64,000 bases of DNA from Trichomonas vaginalis G3 (lineage: Eukaryota > Parabasalia > Trichomonadida > Trichomonadidae). Position 1 is the stretch's first letter. Each line of letters begins with the position of its first letter. Both the position numbers and the translations under genes were made by a program. This document shows positions 32,341 through 42,409 of the stretch, one piece after another. The notes beneath the pieces are model-generated. The model saw nothing but the letters and a program-made list of their open reading frames with translations, was not told the DNA's origin and did no database searches. Location: NCBI RefSeq assembly GCF_026262505.1, contig NC_067207.1:25698082-25762081 (forward strand). The letters are read 5' to 3'.

Positions 32341-34146
32341 CTAACATAAACCTTCTTCGTCAATTCTTCCGATAGCTACATAAGCTTGTTTCTTCAAAAG
32401 AACAAGCAGTGCATCAATAATCTCCTGGCCAGTGTAAGTTTCGTTTTCATCGAACTCTTCGTTCATTCCCGTGAAAGTTGACTGAGTTAGATCTTTTATG
32501 ATAGATTTCATTGTTGCCTTTGCTGTTTCTCCCTTTGCACCTGATCCAGCTGATGAATTCTTGAGTTTTTCTTCAACACCTTTGATGAGATTTTCATTTT
32601 CGGATAATTTCTTCTTGTAATAGCGGATATCGGCCTGAGCATCATCATATTGCTTCTGAATATTACTTCCTGTGCTTGATTTCTGACGAGCAGCCTCAAC
32701 TTGTGCTTTCAAAGTTGCTAATTCAGAATCAGCGACCTTTAATTGGGCGGCCATAGTAGCAACTCCTTTAACAATTGAGTCTACGCTATCAGCTTTGGAT
32801 GTTGTCAGCTTGGAAATATGAGATGATATACTTTGTTCGATTTCCTTAACAATTTCGTTATTGGCTGGCGTACCATCATCTGTATCTTCAATTACGACCT
32901 TCTTTCTCTCAGGACTTTGATATACTTTCGGTTGAATAACTTCGATTTGTGGTTTTTCGGGTGTTGAATTGTTGGACTTAGGCGAAACCTTTGGTTTCTC
33001 TTCAACAGTTGAATCTGTAGTGTCATCAGCTTGCGATTCTTCGCGTTTCTGCCTTTCTTCCTCTTCTCTTCTTTGTCTCTCCTCTTCTTCTTGGATTTTC
33101 TTCTTTACCATGATCAGAGGAACACCAGCAGTGGCAAATGGGGATGCGTGAGCTCCAATTCTCTTGAATTTGGCAATTTTTGCAGCAAATGAATCTCCAG
33201 ATGGCTCTGGTTGGTCAGCATTTGATTCGGAGTTATTTGATTCGTTTGCATCTGAAACATTATCTGATTTTGACTCGTCATTTTGCTCTTTTGCAGCGGA
33301 TTCTGTTGGCGAATCTGATTTTTCTTTTTCTTCGACTTTTTGAGGCTCAGGTTCTGGTTCTGGCTCAGATTTCCTCTGTTTTACTGGCGATTCTTGCTTG
33401 GCAGGAGACTCTGTGGGTTGTTGCGGTTTTTTGCTTTCATCGTGGAACTTTGAGTTTAATATTGATACTATGTAAACGTATGGCTTATCCTTCATCCAAG
33501 ATTCCTTAGTTCCTGATGAATTTACGCATTGATTTTCTGGAACAAAAATAACTCTTATAGAACCAGTTGACATACCGATGATACCGGCTACAAGGCCAAC
33601 AGGCATCTCTTTTCCTGATATAGTGATTTTGTGACCGTCACTTGAAGATGAAGAAGGTCCAATTTTCGGAAATGCTTCAACAGGAAAAGCACTGTACGCC
33701 ATTTTAATGACATCACCTTCAGAAAGTTCAGGGCCTGGCTTTTGGAAGGCATCATATGTTGCTACTGTTTTAATTGATTGGCATGATAAATACATACCAA
33801 TTAAAGCGGTAACAAAGTTGGCAGTTTCAACATCTGGAAATTGTACAATCCATTGTTTACCGGTATCTTTGAAATATCCGAATAAATCATTTTGTAACTT
33901 CCAATTCATGTATTTTGATATCTGATTTTCAAGCAGAGGTACTGCACCTGCCTTAGTTATAAGTAATTTTAATACTTTGCTTTGATTTAATATAAGAAAG
34001 TTGAAAGTACCTTGCGATCGATTTTCTTTACTTGCTGGAATGTATTCAAATATCTGCAATTGCTGGTTAAATAGTTCAACGCTGCCAGTTGTTTTGCTTT
34101 TGTTTGCGTTATATTTAAAGAGATCATTATTCTCAAGCCCTTTCAT
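32341..34146 (-). CDS. FKBP15/WAFL-like protein (WH1, FKBP-type domain, coiled coil)
   Basis: 601 residues. Residues 15-125 resemble a WH1/EVH1 domain (SVELFNQQLQIFEYIPASKE, then WIVQFPDVETANFVTALIGM). Residues 140-240 look like an FKBP-type peptidyl-prolyl isomerase fold: ELSEGDVIKMAYSAF, VGLVAGIIGMSTGSIRVIFV. An acidic, disordered Glu/Ser/Pro region with an EEEERQRREEEERQKREE helix follows, then a coiled coil at about 430-560 (VADSELATLKAQVEAARQKS). This order is that of FKBP15 (WAFL), an actin/early-endosome protein. The isomerase site residues look poorly conserved, so catalysis is doubtful. Confidence 0.75.
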   Translation of the reverse strand: MKGLENNDLFKYNANKSKTTGSVELFNQQLQIFEYIPASKENRSQGTFNFLILNQSKVLKLLITKAGAVPLLENQISKYMNWKLQNDLFGYFKDTGKQWIVQFPDVETANFVTALIGMYLSCQSIKTVATYDAFQKPGPELSEGDVIKMAYSAFPVEAFPKIGPSSSSSDGHKITISGKEMPVGLVAGIIGMSTGSIRVIFVPENQCVNSSGTKESWMKDKPYVYIVSILNSKFHDESKKPQQPTESPAKQESPVKQRKSEPEPEPEPQKVEEKEKSDSPTESAAKEQNDESKSDNVSDANESNNSESNADQPEPSGDSFAAKIAKFKRIGAHASPFATAGVPLIMVKKKIQEEEERQRREEEERQKREESQADDTTDSTVEEKPKVSPKSNNSTPEKPQIEVIQPKVYQSPERKKVVIEDTDDGTPANNEIVKEIEQSISSHISKLTTSKADSVDSIVKGVATMAAQLKVADSELATLKAQVEAARQKSSTGSNIQKQYDDAQADIRYYKKKLSENENLIKGVEEKLKNSSAGSGAKGETAKATMKSIIKDLTQSTFTGMNEEFDENETYTGQEIIDALLVLLKKQAYVAIGRIDEEGLC

Positions 34147-34543
34147 TGTTTTTTTATTTTTTTTGTCACTTCAACCGCCGAAAATTATGAATAAGCGGAT
34201 CATGGAGTATGTCGTATTCGTCTAATAGCCGAATTACTTTTGATTTCTAAATTACGATAGCGTATTGGGGGTTATCAATAAGATCCAATATCACTAGCTT
34301 TTGAAGATAATTTACTGGTGATAATCTACTCAATACGTACTGTTTTTGCCTATACTTATAACCATAAAGAAAAACCTTCATTTTGTATCGATATAATTTC
34401 AATTTCAATTTTTGTTTTTTAGAGCTTATCTGATAATGGATTTTACTCCTATGACATATGAAAAGATCAGGATGCACAGCACAGATGAACACACTGTAAA
34501 TTATTGATCCGTTCATTTTTATTTCCGAAAAAATTCATTGAAA
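34147..34543. other. Divergent intergenic region
   Basis: Lies between the starts of the FKBP15-like and KANSL2-like genes. A minus-strand frame of 89 codons (34247-34516, starts MNGSIIYSVFICAVHPDL) is open and could be a small gene, but has no recognised family. A TCATTTTTATTTCC initiator-like element is at 34513-34526, close before the downstream ATG. Confidence 0.4.
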
Positions 34544-35167
34544 ATGATTGTGAATGGTATTTTTCACGTTTATAGTGATAGGAACTTTGAAACAGCATTA
34601 AAAAACTGTGGAGTTGAATGTGAAATCAACCCTATCTTCAAACATCTTAAATTGTCGAGTTTTTCGATTCCAAATTCGGAAGATATAATAAAAATACCAG
34701 AAAATGAAGAATTTCCGATAAAGGATGATAAGAAAGAAGCCATCAAACCAATATCTCAAGAAGAATTTGTCGAAAAATGCCTTCAAGAAATATTAAATCA
34801 AAGAAAATTACAAATTGAGAATCACGCGAATACCACAACATCAGAATTTCTTCTTATTGAAGATACAGATGAATTTATTCAAGTCAAGAGAGAACTTAAT
34901 ACTTATTGTGCGAAAATCTCACGAGATGAAGGAATGGATCCCCCGTTTCATATTTGCGAATATACATCTTGCTTGAATTCTGCAATTCCCGGCTTTTCCT
35001 ATTGTACAAATCATATTACTTTAGATCCGAAATTTGATACTCTCCCATTTTTCAAGAGATGCAGTTCAAAGCTTTCAGATCAACAATGCATTACTCCTTG
35101 CTCCGAAAAACATACAGAATGCTGTCTTCATCGTGGAAAAATTTTGAAATCTAATTTTAATAGTTAG
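34544..35167 (+). CDS. KANSL2/INO80D-type zinc-domain protein
   Basis: 207 residues starting at the ATG at 34544 (the frame opens at a TTG at 34538). The C-terminal 70 residues hold a Cys/His pattern CEYTSCLNSAIPGFSYCTNH, then CSSKLSDQQCITPCSEKH, then CCLH, which fits the potential DNA-binding zf-C3HC3H domain of KANSL2 and INO80 subunit D. Those proteins belong to histone acetyltransferase (NSL) or chromatin remodelling complexes. The N-terminus is acidic and unassigned. An initiator-like TCATTTTTATTTCC lies about 20 bases before the ATG. Confidence 0.7.
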   Translation: MIVNGIFHVYSDRNFETALKNCGVECEINPIFKHLKLSSFSIPNSEDIIKIPENEEFPIKDDKKEAIKPISQEEFVEKCLQEILNQRKLQIENHANTTTSEFLLIEDTDEFIQVKRELNTYCAKISRDEGMDPPFHICEYTSCLNSAIPGFSYCTNHITLDPKFDTLPFFKRCSSKLSDQQCITPCSEKHTECCLHRGKILKSNFNS

Positions 35168-35509
35168 AATTAGAGTTTCAACTTATCACCAAAATGAAAC
35201 ATCGAACGTTATCTTATTTTTTACTTATTTACAAATTTCAAAATTTATTTTTTCAATTTGGCCCAAAAATCATCAGTAACTATCTGCATGTACTAACTAT
35301 TAGGATGGTTTGACTTTAATTTATAATTTTAGGTTAATAATCAATCTTTTTTTTATATATAAGAATTAATTACAAGAAATACCGACTTTCACACAAAAAT
35401 GTTAAGTTTATATGTTTTTTGTTAATTGAATAAAGTGTTATAAAAATATATTTTATAAAAATTAAAAATTATTTATTATCGTACAAACACGTTTATTCTT
35501 TATAGATTT
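35168..35509. other. Convergent intergenic region
   Basis: AT-rich sequence between two convergent genes. No feature seen. Confidence 0.5.
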
Positions 35510-35911
35510 CTAATCCAAATCTTCTGAAATTGCGTAGAATTGGTTCAATACTAAGAATGCGTTATCTTGCTTAGCTAAATGAACAAAAATAGAAAAGTCA
35601 AAAGACTGATCAACTTCTGGATGAGCTTCATCAGGAATTACATAGCCTTGGACCATGATAAATATGCAATTTTCTATAGATGGCTGTGTTGTATAATCTA
35701 CTATTTTGTATTTTGCTTTTTTCATATCTGGCGAACTAAGATATTCGATAATTTTTAATTTTCCTTCTTCATTTCGACCTTGAAATGTTTGCTTGTTGAA
35801 TTGAACAATAGAATCGTTGTTATATACTATTTCTAAATCTTCTGGATTCGTGTTGAGTTTGTTGAAGTACCAATTGATAAAACTAGCTCCTTTCTTCCAG
35901 AATTGCGCCAT
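35510..35911 (-). CDS. NTF2-like protein
   Basis: 133 residues, single NTF2 fold: WKKGASFINWYFNKLNTNPE, LEIVYNNDSIVQFNKQTFQG, KIIEYLSSPDMKKAKYKIVD, then a strand-rich half with GYVIPDEAHPEVDQSFDFSI and FLVLNQFYAI. Length and order match nuclear transport factor 2, which carries RanGDP into the nucleus, or the related Mtr2/Nxt subunit of mRNA export. The sequence alone does not separate these. A TTTTTCACTTTTTTT initiator-like element lies 10-20 bases before the ATG. Confidence 0.8.
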   Translation of the reverse strand: MAQFWKKGASFINWYFNKLNTNPEDLEIVYNNDSIVQFNKQTFQGRNEEGKLKIIEYLSSPDMKKAKYKIVDYTTQPSIENCIFIMVQGYVIPDEAHPEVDQSFDFSIFVHLAKQDNAFLVLNQFYAISEDLD

Positions 35912-36959
35912 TTACAAAAAAAGTGAAAAATTGACTTTTTTTTTTCAAAAAAAAAATCTACTTGAAAGATATGATTTATTTACCTCACTTCATTAGAATG
36001 ATATCTACTTATAATCGCAATAGATGGGCCAGCGCACATATTCATGACACATAGCAGCCGATAAGAGTGTATTATGCACTCTTGTCGGTCAAAGTTCCGC
36101 AATCAGAATGTGATTGGTGAACATTGTGCCATTCTGGGAGACACACAGTGGAAATGTCTCCCAGAAATGATATGTTCCGACAGACAACACGCACTGCTGA
36201 ACTTTTTCATTCAAAGTACCCACAACACACGATAATTTCAAAGCGTTCCCAATTCCAAGGCATATTGCCTGTGTAGATCTGCTATAATGTTTATACTGAC
36301 ATTATCATTATATAATATACATCTCTATTCTATATAAATTCCTATTATCTTTTATTCTTCTAAAATCCACCCTTATAACTTTAAATTATCTATTAACATC
36401 AAAATAATCATAACTCCATCGTAACCATCTATATATCCCTTAATAATTTCATTTATTATTTCTCAGATCCAAATTCATACTTTTAATTTACATTAAACAT
36501 TTAACGATATCAAAACTATTCACAACATCTGTTTTACATGGCCATATTCCACAGTTTGCTTTGAAATGAGTTCCAAATTAATTAAATCTCTAAATGATCC
36601 CAAAATTCTAGTTTAATTGCGATTTTAAAATGAAAAAAAAAATTCAAAGTAAAACTTAATATCTAACCCAATCATTCTAGAAATGTTATACATAGGTCTA
36701 AACATTCTAAATACAAACGGAATTCAGAAAAATCAAAAGAATATTTATGAGATTATTAAATCTTAGGCAATTCAATCAAAAGTCGATAATTATCACACCT
36801 ATAGACTAATATATGAGCTTTTGTTTTGATCACTACTATACTATTGTGATCAAATTAACCTGTGGGGGAAAATAACAATTTTAGGACCCTTAATATATGG
36901 AATGATTAATTTATTTGAAAAAAGATTAAGTATTATTCTAAATTTTTATAAATTGTGAA
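35912..36959. other. Long intergenic region
   Basis: About 1 kb without ORFs, AT-rich except for the hairpin island at 36020-36280. Confidence 0.5.
36020..36280. ncRNA. Candidate structured RNA (hairpin-rich island)
   Basis: Markedly richer in G and C than its surroundings. It contains several good stems in a row: CCGATAAGAGTG with CACTCTTGTCGG; GTTC-CAATCA with TGATTG-GAAC; and a perfect TTCTGGGAGACA with TGTCTCCCAGAA. A GGGCCAGCGCAC strand is close by. Sequence does not match a family I know (not clearly U-snRNA, SRP, RNase P or MRP), and the transcribed strand is undetermined. It could also be a non-transcribed inverted-repeat cluster. Confidence 0.4.
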
Positions 36960-39488
36960 TTATCTTCGTCTTTTTATTGCATAAGATAACTCGAATTTGT
37001 AAGTATGAAATGATTTAATTATTGAGACATTTAATGTTTTATAATCAGAGTAAAGATTATGTTCATCCACTGCATAAAACTTAAGAAGGCAATCGCCTGC
37101 ATTGATATCAGATGGAAGAGGAATGTTATAATCAAATTCTTTGCTCGTTTCTTCTTGAAGACTGATATTGACAAGATTGCCTTCTGTGTTGTTAAGACTG
37201 TGATATATACGAATATGACTATTGCCATCGATGTCTGAAACTGAAAGTGTGAAGTTTATAAATTTGTCTCTGTTGATAAAAACTGGGAATATTGGTTTTT
37301 TGATTATTTGGAGAACTGGATTGTTGTATTCGAAATAAAATCTTTTGATTGTTGAAGCACATTTTGGTAAGCTGTCACAACATCTGATGATAAGTCGATA
37401 ATTTCCGCGTGGAAGAGAATCTGGAATATTAACATTAAGATTGAATGGATATTCACTGCTACTTTGAATAGAAATACTTTTGCTTGATCTTGTTGTTGTT
37501 TGATATCCTTCAATATATGATTCTATCGTAACAGATTCATCACCATCAATATCTGAAACAGAACCAGAAACTGTAATAATACTGTCTCTCTTGTGAATAT
37601 ATGTATCTTTACTTAAATCTGATACTCTGAGAACTGGCTTATTATAATCGAAATAAAATCTTTTGATTGTTGAAGCACATTTTGATAAGCTGTCACAACA
37701 TCTGATGATAAGTCGATAATTTCCGCGTGGAAGAGAATCTGGAATATTAACATTAAGACTGAATGGATATTCACTGCTACTTTGAATAGAAATACTTTTG
37801 CTTGATCTTGTTGTTGTTTGATATCCTTCAATATATGATTCTATCGTAACATATTCATCACCATCTATATCTGAAACATAACCTGAAACTGAAATAGAAC
37901 TATCTCTCTTGTGGAAATATGATCCTTTACTTAAATCTGATACTTTGAGAACTGGATTGTTTCTTTTTAATGAAAATTGTTTAATTACAACATCTGAGAC
38001 TTCATTAGAATGTACTGCCCAAACTTTCAATGTGTAGCCTTTTTCTTGATTAATTGAACTTGAAATTTTGCAATCAGCTGTGAAATTGTATGATTGTGAT
38101 ATATCATCATAATTGCTCCGATGTGTGATTTCTTCTTCTTTATCATCAATACTACAATGAAATGAATCAACATCATCACCTTTGTATGATCCTTTGATTT
38201 TGATAATTTTATCAATATTGTGATAATAAGTTGTTTTTTCAAGATCTTCAATATTCATTGTGAATGGACTCGAAATTTCGAATTCAACTGAAACACTTAC
38301 TGGTTGTGATATTATTCCAGCATTATTTGTATTTGAAACTATAACTTTAACCTTGTGACTTCCAATTTCTAAGTTATTTGGAATGTTTATTGGATATTGA
38401 TATAATTGAGATCCACTAATTTCAGTGTTTGAATATTTTTGAACATCATCAATGTAAATTTGAATATTAAATTGTTGATTTGTTACTCTATCAAAGATTA
38501 TTTTGACATTCATTGTCTGATCCACATTTTGTTTATATTTTGTTTTGTCTAATGAAACACTTTTTAAAAGATTAATAGGGCGATTTGAATGACAAAGTGC
38601 TGTATAAAAATGTGAATTATCAAGATTAAACCATCCTGTTGTTTGTATAGAAAGTGTTGAAGGTTCAGTTAGGCCCACAGAATGTTTGGTTGTATTACAC
38701 GAATTTGAATTAAAATAACATTTAGTAGCTATAATAGATACAACATCGGAGGAACTTTGTACCCATGTACAAAATAGAGAATATCCGCTGTTGCTTTGAA
38801 AAATGCATTGATCCAAATACACTTTACTATTAGTTGCTAAAACAATACCATTATATCTAGCTGTTCCTTTCCAGCATTTGTTTGAGAGAATGTTACAATA
38901 TTTAAGATTAGATGTACCATAAAAATGATTTAAACAAGAACTTCCATAAGCTTCATTGTTATAAAATGTTGAATATAAAATGTTTCCACTATTTTGAATA
39001 GAATAACCTGCAAAATCTTCTCTTGCTATTGAATTTGAAATATTTATATTTTGAAGAAGAATTTCGCCATACTGGTGATAAATAGTTGATAATCTATCTT
39101 TGCATCCAGTTAAAGTTGATTCAATCATGTAATTCTTTGAATTGGAATATATATATGAATGCGATGCACGGTTGTTTGTAATTGCTTTGATACTGCAGAT
39201 TCTATATTGAACACATTGACCATATTTTTGATAAATGTTTCCGCCATCCCAACGATTACCTTGATTAGAATCAAAAACACAATATGATACAAGGAGTCGA
39301 TTGTTATAACTATCTTTGAGTGTAATAAGCTGTGCACTATGATTTGTGAATAAAACATCGTGAACATGAAAATTTCCTTCTTTATTCTCAAGGATTTCAT
39401 CTGTTGTATGATCTGTTGAATTATATCCACCATAAAAGTGCTCCCAAACATCATTTATATTCAGTATAAAAATGAACCCAAATAGCAT
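36960..39488 (-). CDS. Secreted/surface beta-helix and Ig-like repeat protein
   Basis: 842 residues with an N-terminal hydrophobic leader (MLFGFIFILNINDVW). Residues 30-280 are a parallel beta-helix of short repeats with N/S/C-rich turns (ILYSTFYNNEAYGSS, LKYCNILSNKCWKGT), like the polymorphic-membrane-protein-like surface proteins of trichomonads. Residues 300-810 are about five beta-sandwich repeats of about 100 residues (SDIDGDEYVTIESYIEGYQT, RGNYRLIIRCCDSLSKCAST). Two neighbouring repeats are almost identical over 309 bp (37304-37612 and 37613-37921). No transmembrane helix is seen before the stop after SYAIKRRR, so it is either secreted or has lost a tail. Probably an adhesin-type protein. 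Confidence 0.65.
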   Translation of the reverse strand: MLFGFIFILNINDVWEHFYGGYNSTDHTTDEILENKEGNFHVHDVLFTNHSAQLITLKDSYNNRLLVSYCVFDSNQGNRWDGGNIYQKYGQCVQYRICSIKAITNNRASHSYIYSNSKNYMIESTLTGCKDRLSTIYHQYGEILLQNINISNSIAREDFAGYSIQNSGNILYSTFYNNEAYGSSCLNHFYGTSNLKYCNILSNKCWKGTARYNGIVLATNSKVYLDQCIFQSNSGYSLFCTWVQSSSDVVSIIATKCYFNSNSCNTTKHSVGLTEPSTLSIQTTGWFNLDNSHFYTALCHSNRPINLLKSVSLDKTKYKQNVDQTMNVKIIFDRVTNQQFNIQIYIDDVQKYSNTEISGSQLYQYPINIPNNLEIGSHKVKVIVSNTNNAGIISQPVSVSVEFEISSPFTMNIEDLEKTTYYHNIDKIIKIKGSYKGDDVDSFHCSIDDKEEEITHRSNYDDISQSYNFTADCKISSSINQEKGYTLKVWAVHSNEVSDVVIKQFSLKRNNPVLKVSDLSKGSYFHKRDSSISVSGYVSDIDGDEYVTIESYIEGYQTTTRSSKSISIQSSSEYPFSLNVNIPDSLPRGNYRLIIRCCDSLSKCASTIKRFYFDYNKPVLRVSDLSKDTYIHKRDSIITVSGSVSDIDGDESVTIESYIEGYQTTTRSSKSISIQSSSEYPFNLNVNIPDSLPRGNYRLIIRCCDSLPKCASTIKRFYFEYNNPVLQIIKKPIFPVFINRDKFINFTLSVSDIDGNSHIRIYHSLNNTEGNLVNISLQEETSKEFDYNIPLPSDINAGDCLLKFYAVDEHNLYSDYKTLNVSIIKSFHTYKFELSYAIKRRR

Positions 39489-39778
39489 TTCAATGTGTCA
39501 GAAATTTTTTGAAAAGACACGTTTTTTATTGGCGGTTTAAATTGAAGATTTAACATCAAATGTATATCGAATATGCTTTAACATGACATTTTCAAATATA
39601 TTGTAATGGAATTTGAGGAGAATTTTATGATTTTTCTCAAATTAATTTTTAAAGGAAATTCAATTTTTTTTTCTTCTAAAAAGTGTTAGAGAAATTATAG
39701 ATTTTATTGGAAATGAATTTCCAATTTAGGAATAAAAATTTCAAATATTTACAAATGTCATATTTTGCCATACCTATA
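39489..39778. other. Intergenic
   Basis: AT-rich promoter side of the surface protein gene; a GTGTCAGAAATTTTTT stretch lies near the start. Nothing else seen. Confidence 0.4.
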
Positions 39779-41023
39779 TAGTTGCGTCGTTTCCAGTGGA
39801 AACGTAAAATCAGAGGAAAATCTGGCACTAAAAATTTTCTTTCCTTGGTATCTTTTTTTCGATTTTCTACGATATCTGTTTGAAATAAATAGCTACTTAT
39901 GCGGCATAATATGCAGAGAAATATATGTACAATGTGAATGCATAGCAAAATCTATGACATATTAAGTTTTTCTTCAAGATTTCGAAATCTTGAGGTCTGA
40001 AAAAATCTCGGATTTCGACGCCACTTGGGGTACAGATGAAATATATACTACTAATACTTAAATGCCGCATGCTGCGCTTGATCTAAAGCACTTCTAATGT
40101 TAGAGAAAAACTGACTTTTGTTCACCTTTTTTCAGAATCAGTACATGAATAATAGAGTATTGACATCAATACTATATATCCAAAAAAGCTTAATGTCAAT
40201 TTTTTGTCACTGATAAAAAACAAATTTATTATAGACCCGAGTACACAATTTCAAGCGCTAGAAGATGGTTCCTATGACACATCATCAATAACTTTACAAT
40301 ATGTCTTATGGTATTGAGAAAATTTAATATAATGATAAGTTGGTTGAGAAGGATTTAGACTTTTTCGTAACTAAAAGAAAAATTGAAAAATTCTCTATGG
40401 TATAATTCATAACTAACAGAATCTATGCATTCATATATATTGTTCACAGAGTGTACTATATGATTATACACATTTTAAATTCACTTATTGAATATTGGTC
40501 GAATCGTCCTCAAGTAAAAGTCATCGTCTTAATTTGTCAAAAAATTCACAAGTAGGTTTCTTGATTCAAGTTTCAAAGATTCTAATGCAACACACAATGC
40601 GTATATGTGATATAATATATGTTTATATAGTATTGATGTCAATACTCTATTATTCATGTACTGATTCTGAAAAAAGGTGAACAAAAGTCAGTTTTTCTCT
40701 AACATTAGAAGTGCTTTAGATCAAGCGCAGCATGCGGCATTTAAGTATTAGTAGTATATATTTCATCTGTACCCCAAGTGGCGTCGAAATCCGAGATTTT
40801 TTCAGACCTCAAGATTTCGAAATCTTGAAGAAAAACTTAATATGTCATAGATTTTGCTATGCATTCACATTGTACATATATTTCTCTGCATATTATGCCG
40901 CATAAGTAGCTATTTATTTCAAACAGATATCGTAGAAAATCGAAAAAAAGATACCAAGGAAAGAAAATTTTTAGTGCCAGATTTTCCTCTGATTTTACGT
41001 TTCCACTGGAAACGACGCAACTA
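39779..41023. mobile_element. 1,245-bp element with 400-bp terminal inverted repeats
   Basis: Left repeat 39779-40178 and right repeat 40624-41023 are 400 bp each and look identical or nearly so by eye. They begin TAGTTGCGTCGTTTCCAGTG. A TA dinucleotide flanks each end (39777-39778 and 41024-41025), as expected of Tc1/mariner-type targeting. The 445-bp middle has no ORF. Short ORFs in each repeat are mirror images, not genes. A non-autonomous foldback/MITE-like insertion, young given the arm identity. Confidence 0.8.
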
Positions 41024-41156
41024 TATTTCAGAAAAATACGCGAAAATTCTCATCTTAAATCACAAACTTTTAGATATTTTTTGTTATTGGATGCATAGGA
41101 AATGATATACAAGATACATTAGGAAAAGGAATTAGAAATGTCACTTTTTGTTCATA

Positions 41157-42332
41157 ATGATTTCATTTCTATTTTATTTTTCAGTAAGTGACCCAAAAAG
41201 GATTGAAACACTTACATTAAATGATCTAGCATTTGGAATATTTGCTAGTTCCACGACATCTTCGCGTTTAGAACAGATGTTTGCAACATGGTACCAAGAT
41301 ATTCCGAATTTAGAGATATTTAGTGTAACGGATTTAAAATTGGATAAGAAATCACTTGAAAAATATAATAATCTCAATGCAAATGTCAATATTTATAATT
41401 ATTCGTATCAAAATGGTTCCGATGATTGGTCAATTGCTCAAACATATCAAGGGTTTTATCAAAATGAATTATTACGGAAATATCCTAATAAAAAATGGTA
41501 TATTTTCGGTGATGATGATACTTTTATTTACAAAGATTCGTTAATTCAAATTCTCGAGACAGTTAACTCTTCAGAACCACATATACTAGGAAGATCCTTT
41601 TTAATAAGCCAAGAAGATCTTCTTACTTTGGAAAATCCAGATCCTAATTTTCAATTTATCCATGGCGGATCAGGATTATGCCTTACCAAACCATTTGGAG
41701 AAAAGATACTACCTAAACATAAAGAATGCGCCAACTTATATCCAGGAAAAGTTTCGGATTTACGTTTAATGCTTTGCTTACAGAAATTTGATCCAGATTG
41801 CCAAAAATATCTTAGCTGGAAGGATGGCTTTAATGCAGAGCATCCAACTCAAGAGTCTTCCGTTAAAAAACCTCCAATTTCGTATCATAAAATTTTCGGA
41901 AAAGACGCTTTACAGATTTGGAACGCCGTTCATACAGAATGGATGAAAGGAAATGACAGAATGGTCGTAAGTTGGGTTAATTACACTTTAAAGGACAGAT
42001 ATTTCTCAATTGACGAAACAAACGTTCCTGTTGGATTTATGTTCGGCTACAAGCTATTTATTGGTGAAGATCGAACTTCCACTGGAATTTACGCATCAAC
42101 TCCGATAAATCCAATTTTTGATAAAACTAATTCAACAATTTTGAGATACCACCAGAGATTTGGCCAATATGATGTATATTACAACTGTAGAGATGACTTA
42201 GATGATGGAATTTTCAGACTTTCTTCAAATAATTTGAAATCAGAAACTTTATTCGAATTAGATGTCAATTGTCCAACACCAATCAAGACGTCTTTCAAAA
42301 AAGGCGAAATCAAATATAATTACAACTTATAA
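41157..42332 (+). CDS. Fringe-like beta-1,3-glycosyltransferase (GT31 type)
   Basis: 391 residues from the ATG at 41157. A short hydrophobic leader (MISFLFYFSVS) makes it a secretory-pathway protein. The catalytic part includes KKWYIFGDDDTFIYKDSL, with the DDD metal-binding motif of Fringe-type transferases, and HILGRSFLISQEDL, then FIHGGSGLCLTKPFGEKILP, the conserved GG-acceptor loop. Fringe and C1GALT enzymes transfer GlcNAc or Gal in the Golgi from a UDP-sugar; the acceptor here is unknown. TCACTTTTTGTTCATA directly precedes the ATG, a good initiator. The 1,245-bp foldback element ends only about 130 bp upstream. Confidence 0.8.
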   Translation: MISFLFYFSVSDPKRIETLTLNDLAFGIFASSTTSSRLEQMFATWYQDIPNLEIFSVTDLKLDKKSLEKYNNLNANVNIYNYSYQNGSDDWSIAQTYQGFYQNELLRKYPNKKWYIFGDDDTFIYKDSLIQILETVNSSEPHILGRSFLISQEDLLTLENPDPNFQFIHGGSGLCLTKPFGEKILPKHKECANLYPGKVSDLRLMLCLQKFDPDCQKYLSWKDGFNAEHPTQESSVKKPPISYHKIFGKDALQIWNAVHTEWMKGNDRMVVSWVNYTLKDRYFSIDETNVPVGFMFGYKLFIGEDRTSTGIYASTPINPIFDKTNSTILRYHQRFGQYDVYYNCRDDLDDGIFRLSSNNLKSETLFELDVNCPTPIKTSFKKGEIKYNYNL

Positions 42333-42377
42333 TATTTATTTGTATTTTTAATTTGTTTTGAATAAAAAAATATTGTT

Positions 42378-42383
<6 letters not shown>

Positions 42384-42409
<26 letters not shown>
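42384..42409. repeat. Poly(A) tract at Polinton junction
   Basis: 26 consecutive A residues directly before the first GC-rich bases of the Polinton. Its target duplication (six bases in this family) would be inside this tract and so not distinguishable. Confidence 0.8.

Noticed and set aside
32969-33925. Plus-strand ORFs over the FKBP15-like gene
   Set aside because: Low-complexity shadows of the minus-strand coding sequence.
34247-34516. 89-codon minus-strand frame (MNGSIIYSVFICAVHPDL)
   Set aside because: Open, but unrecognised and inside a divergent promoter region. Mentioned only under that region.
39676-41105. Two related 83-90-residue proteins (MLCIHIVHIFLCILCRI)
   Set aside because: They are mirror images within the 400-bp inverted repeats of the foldback element.
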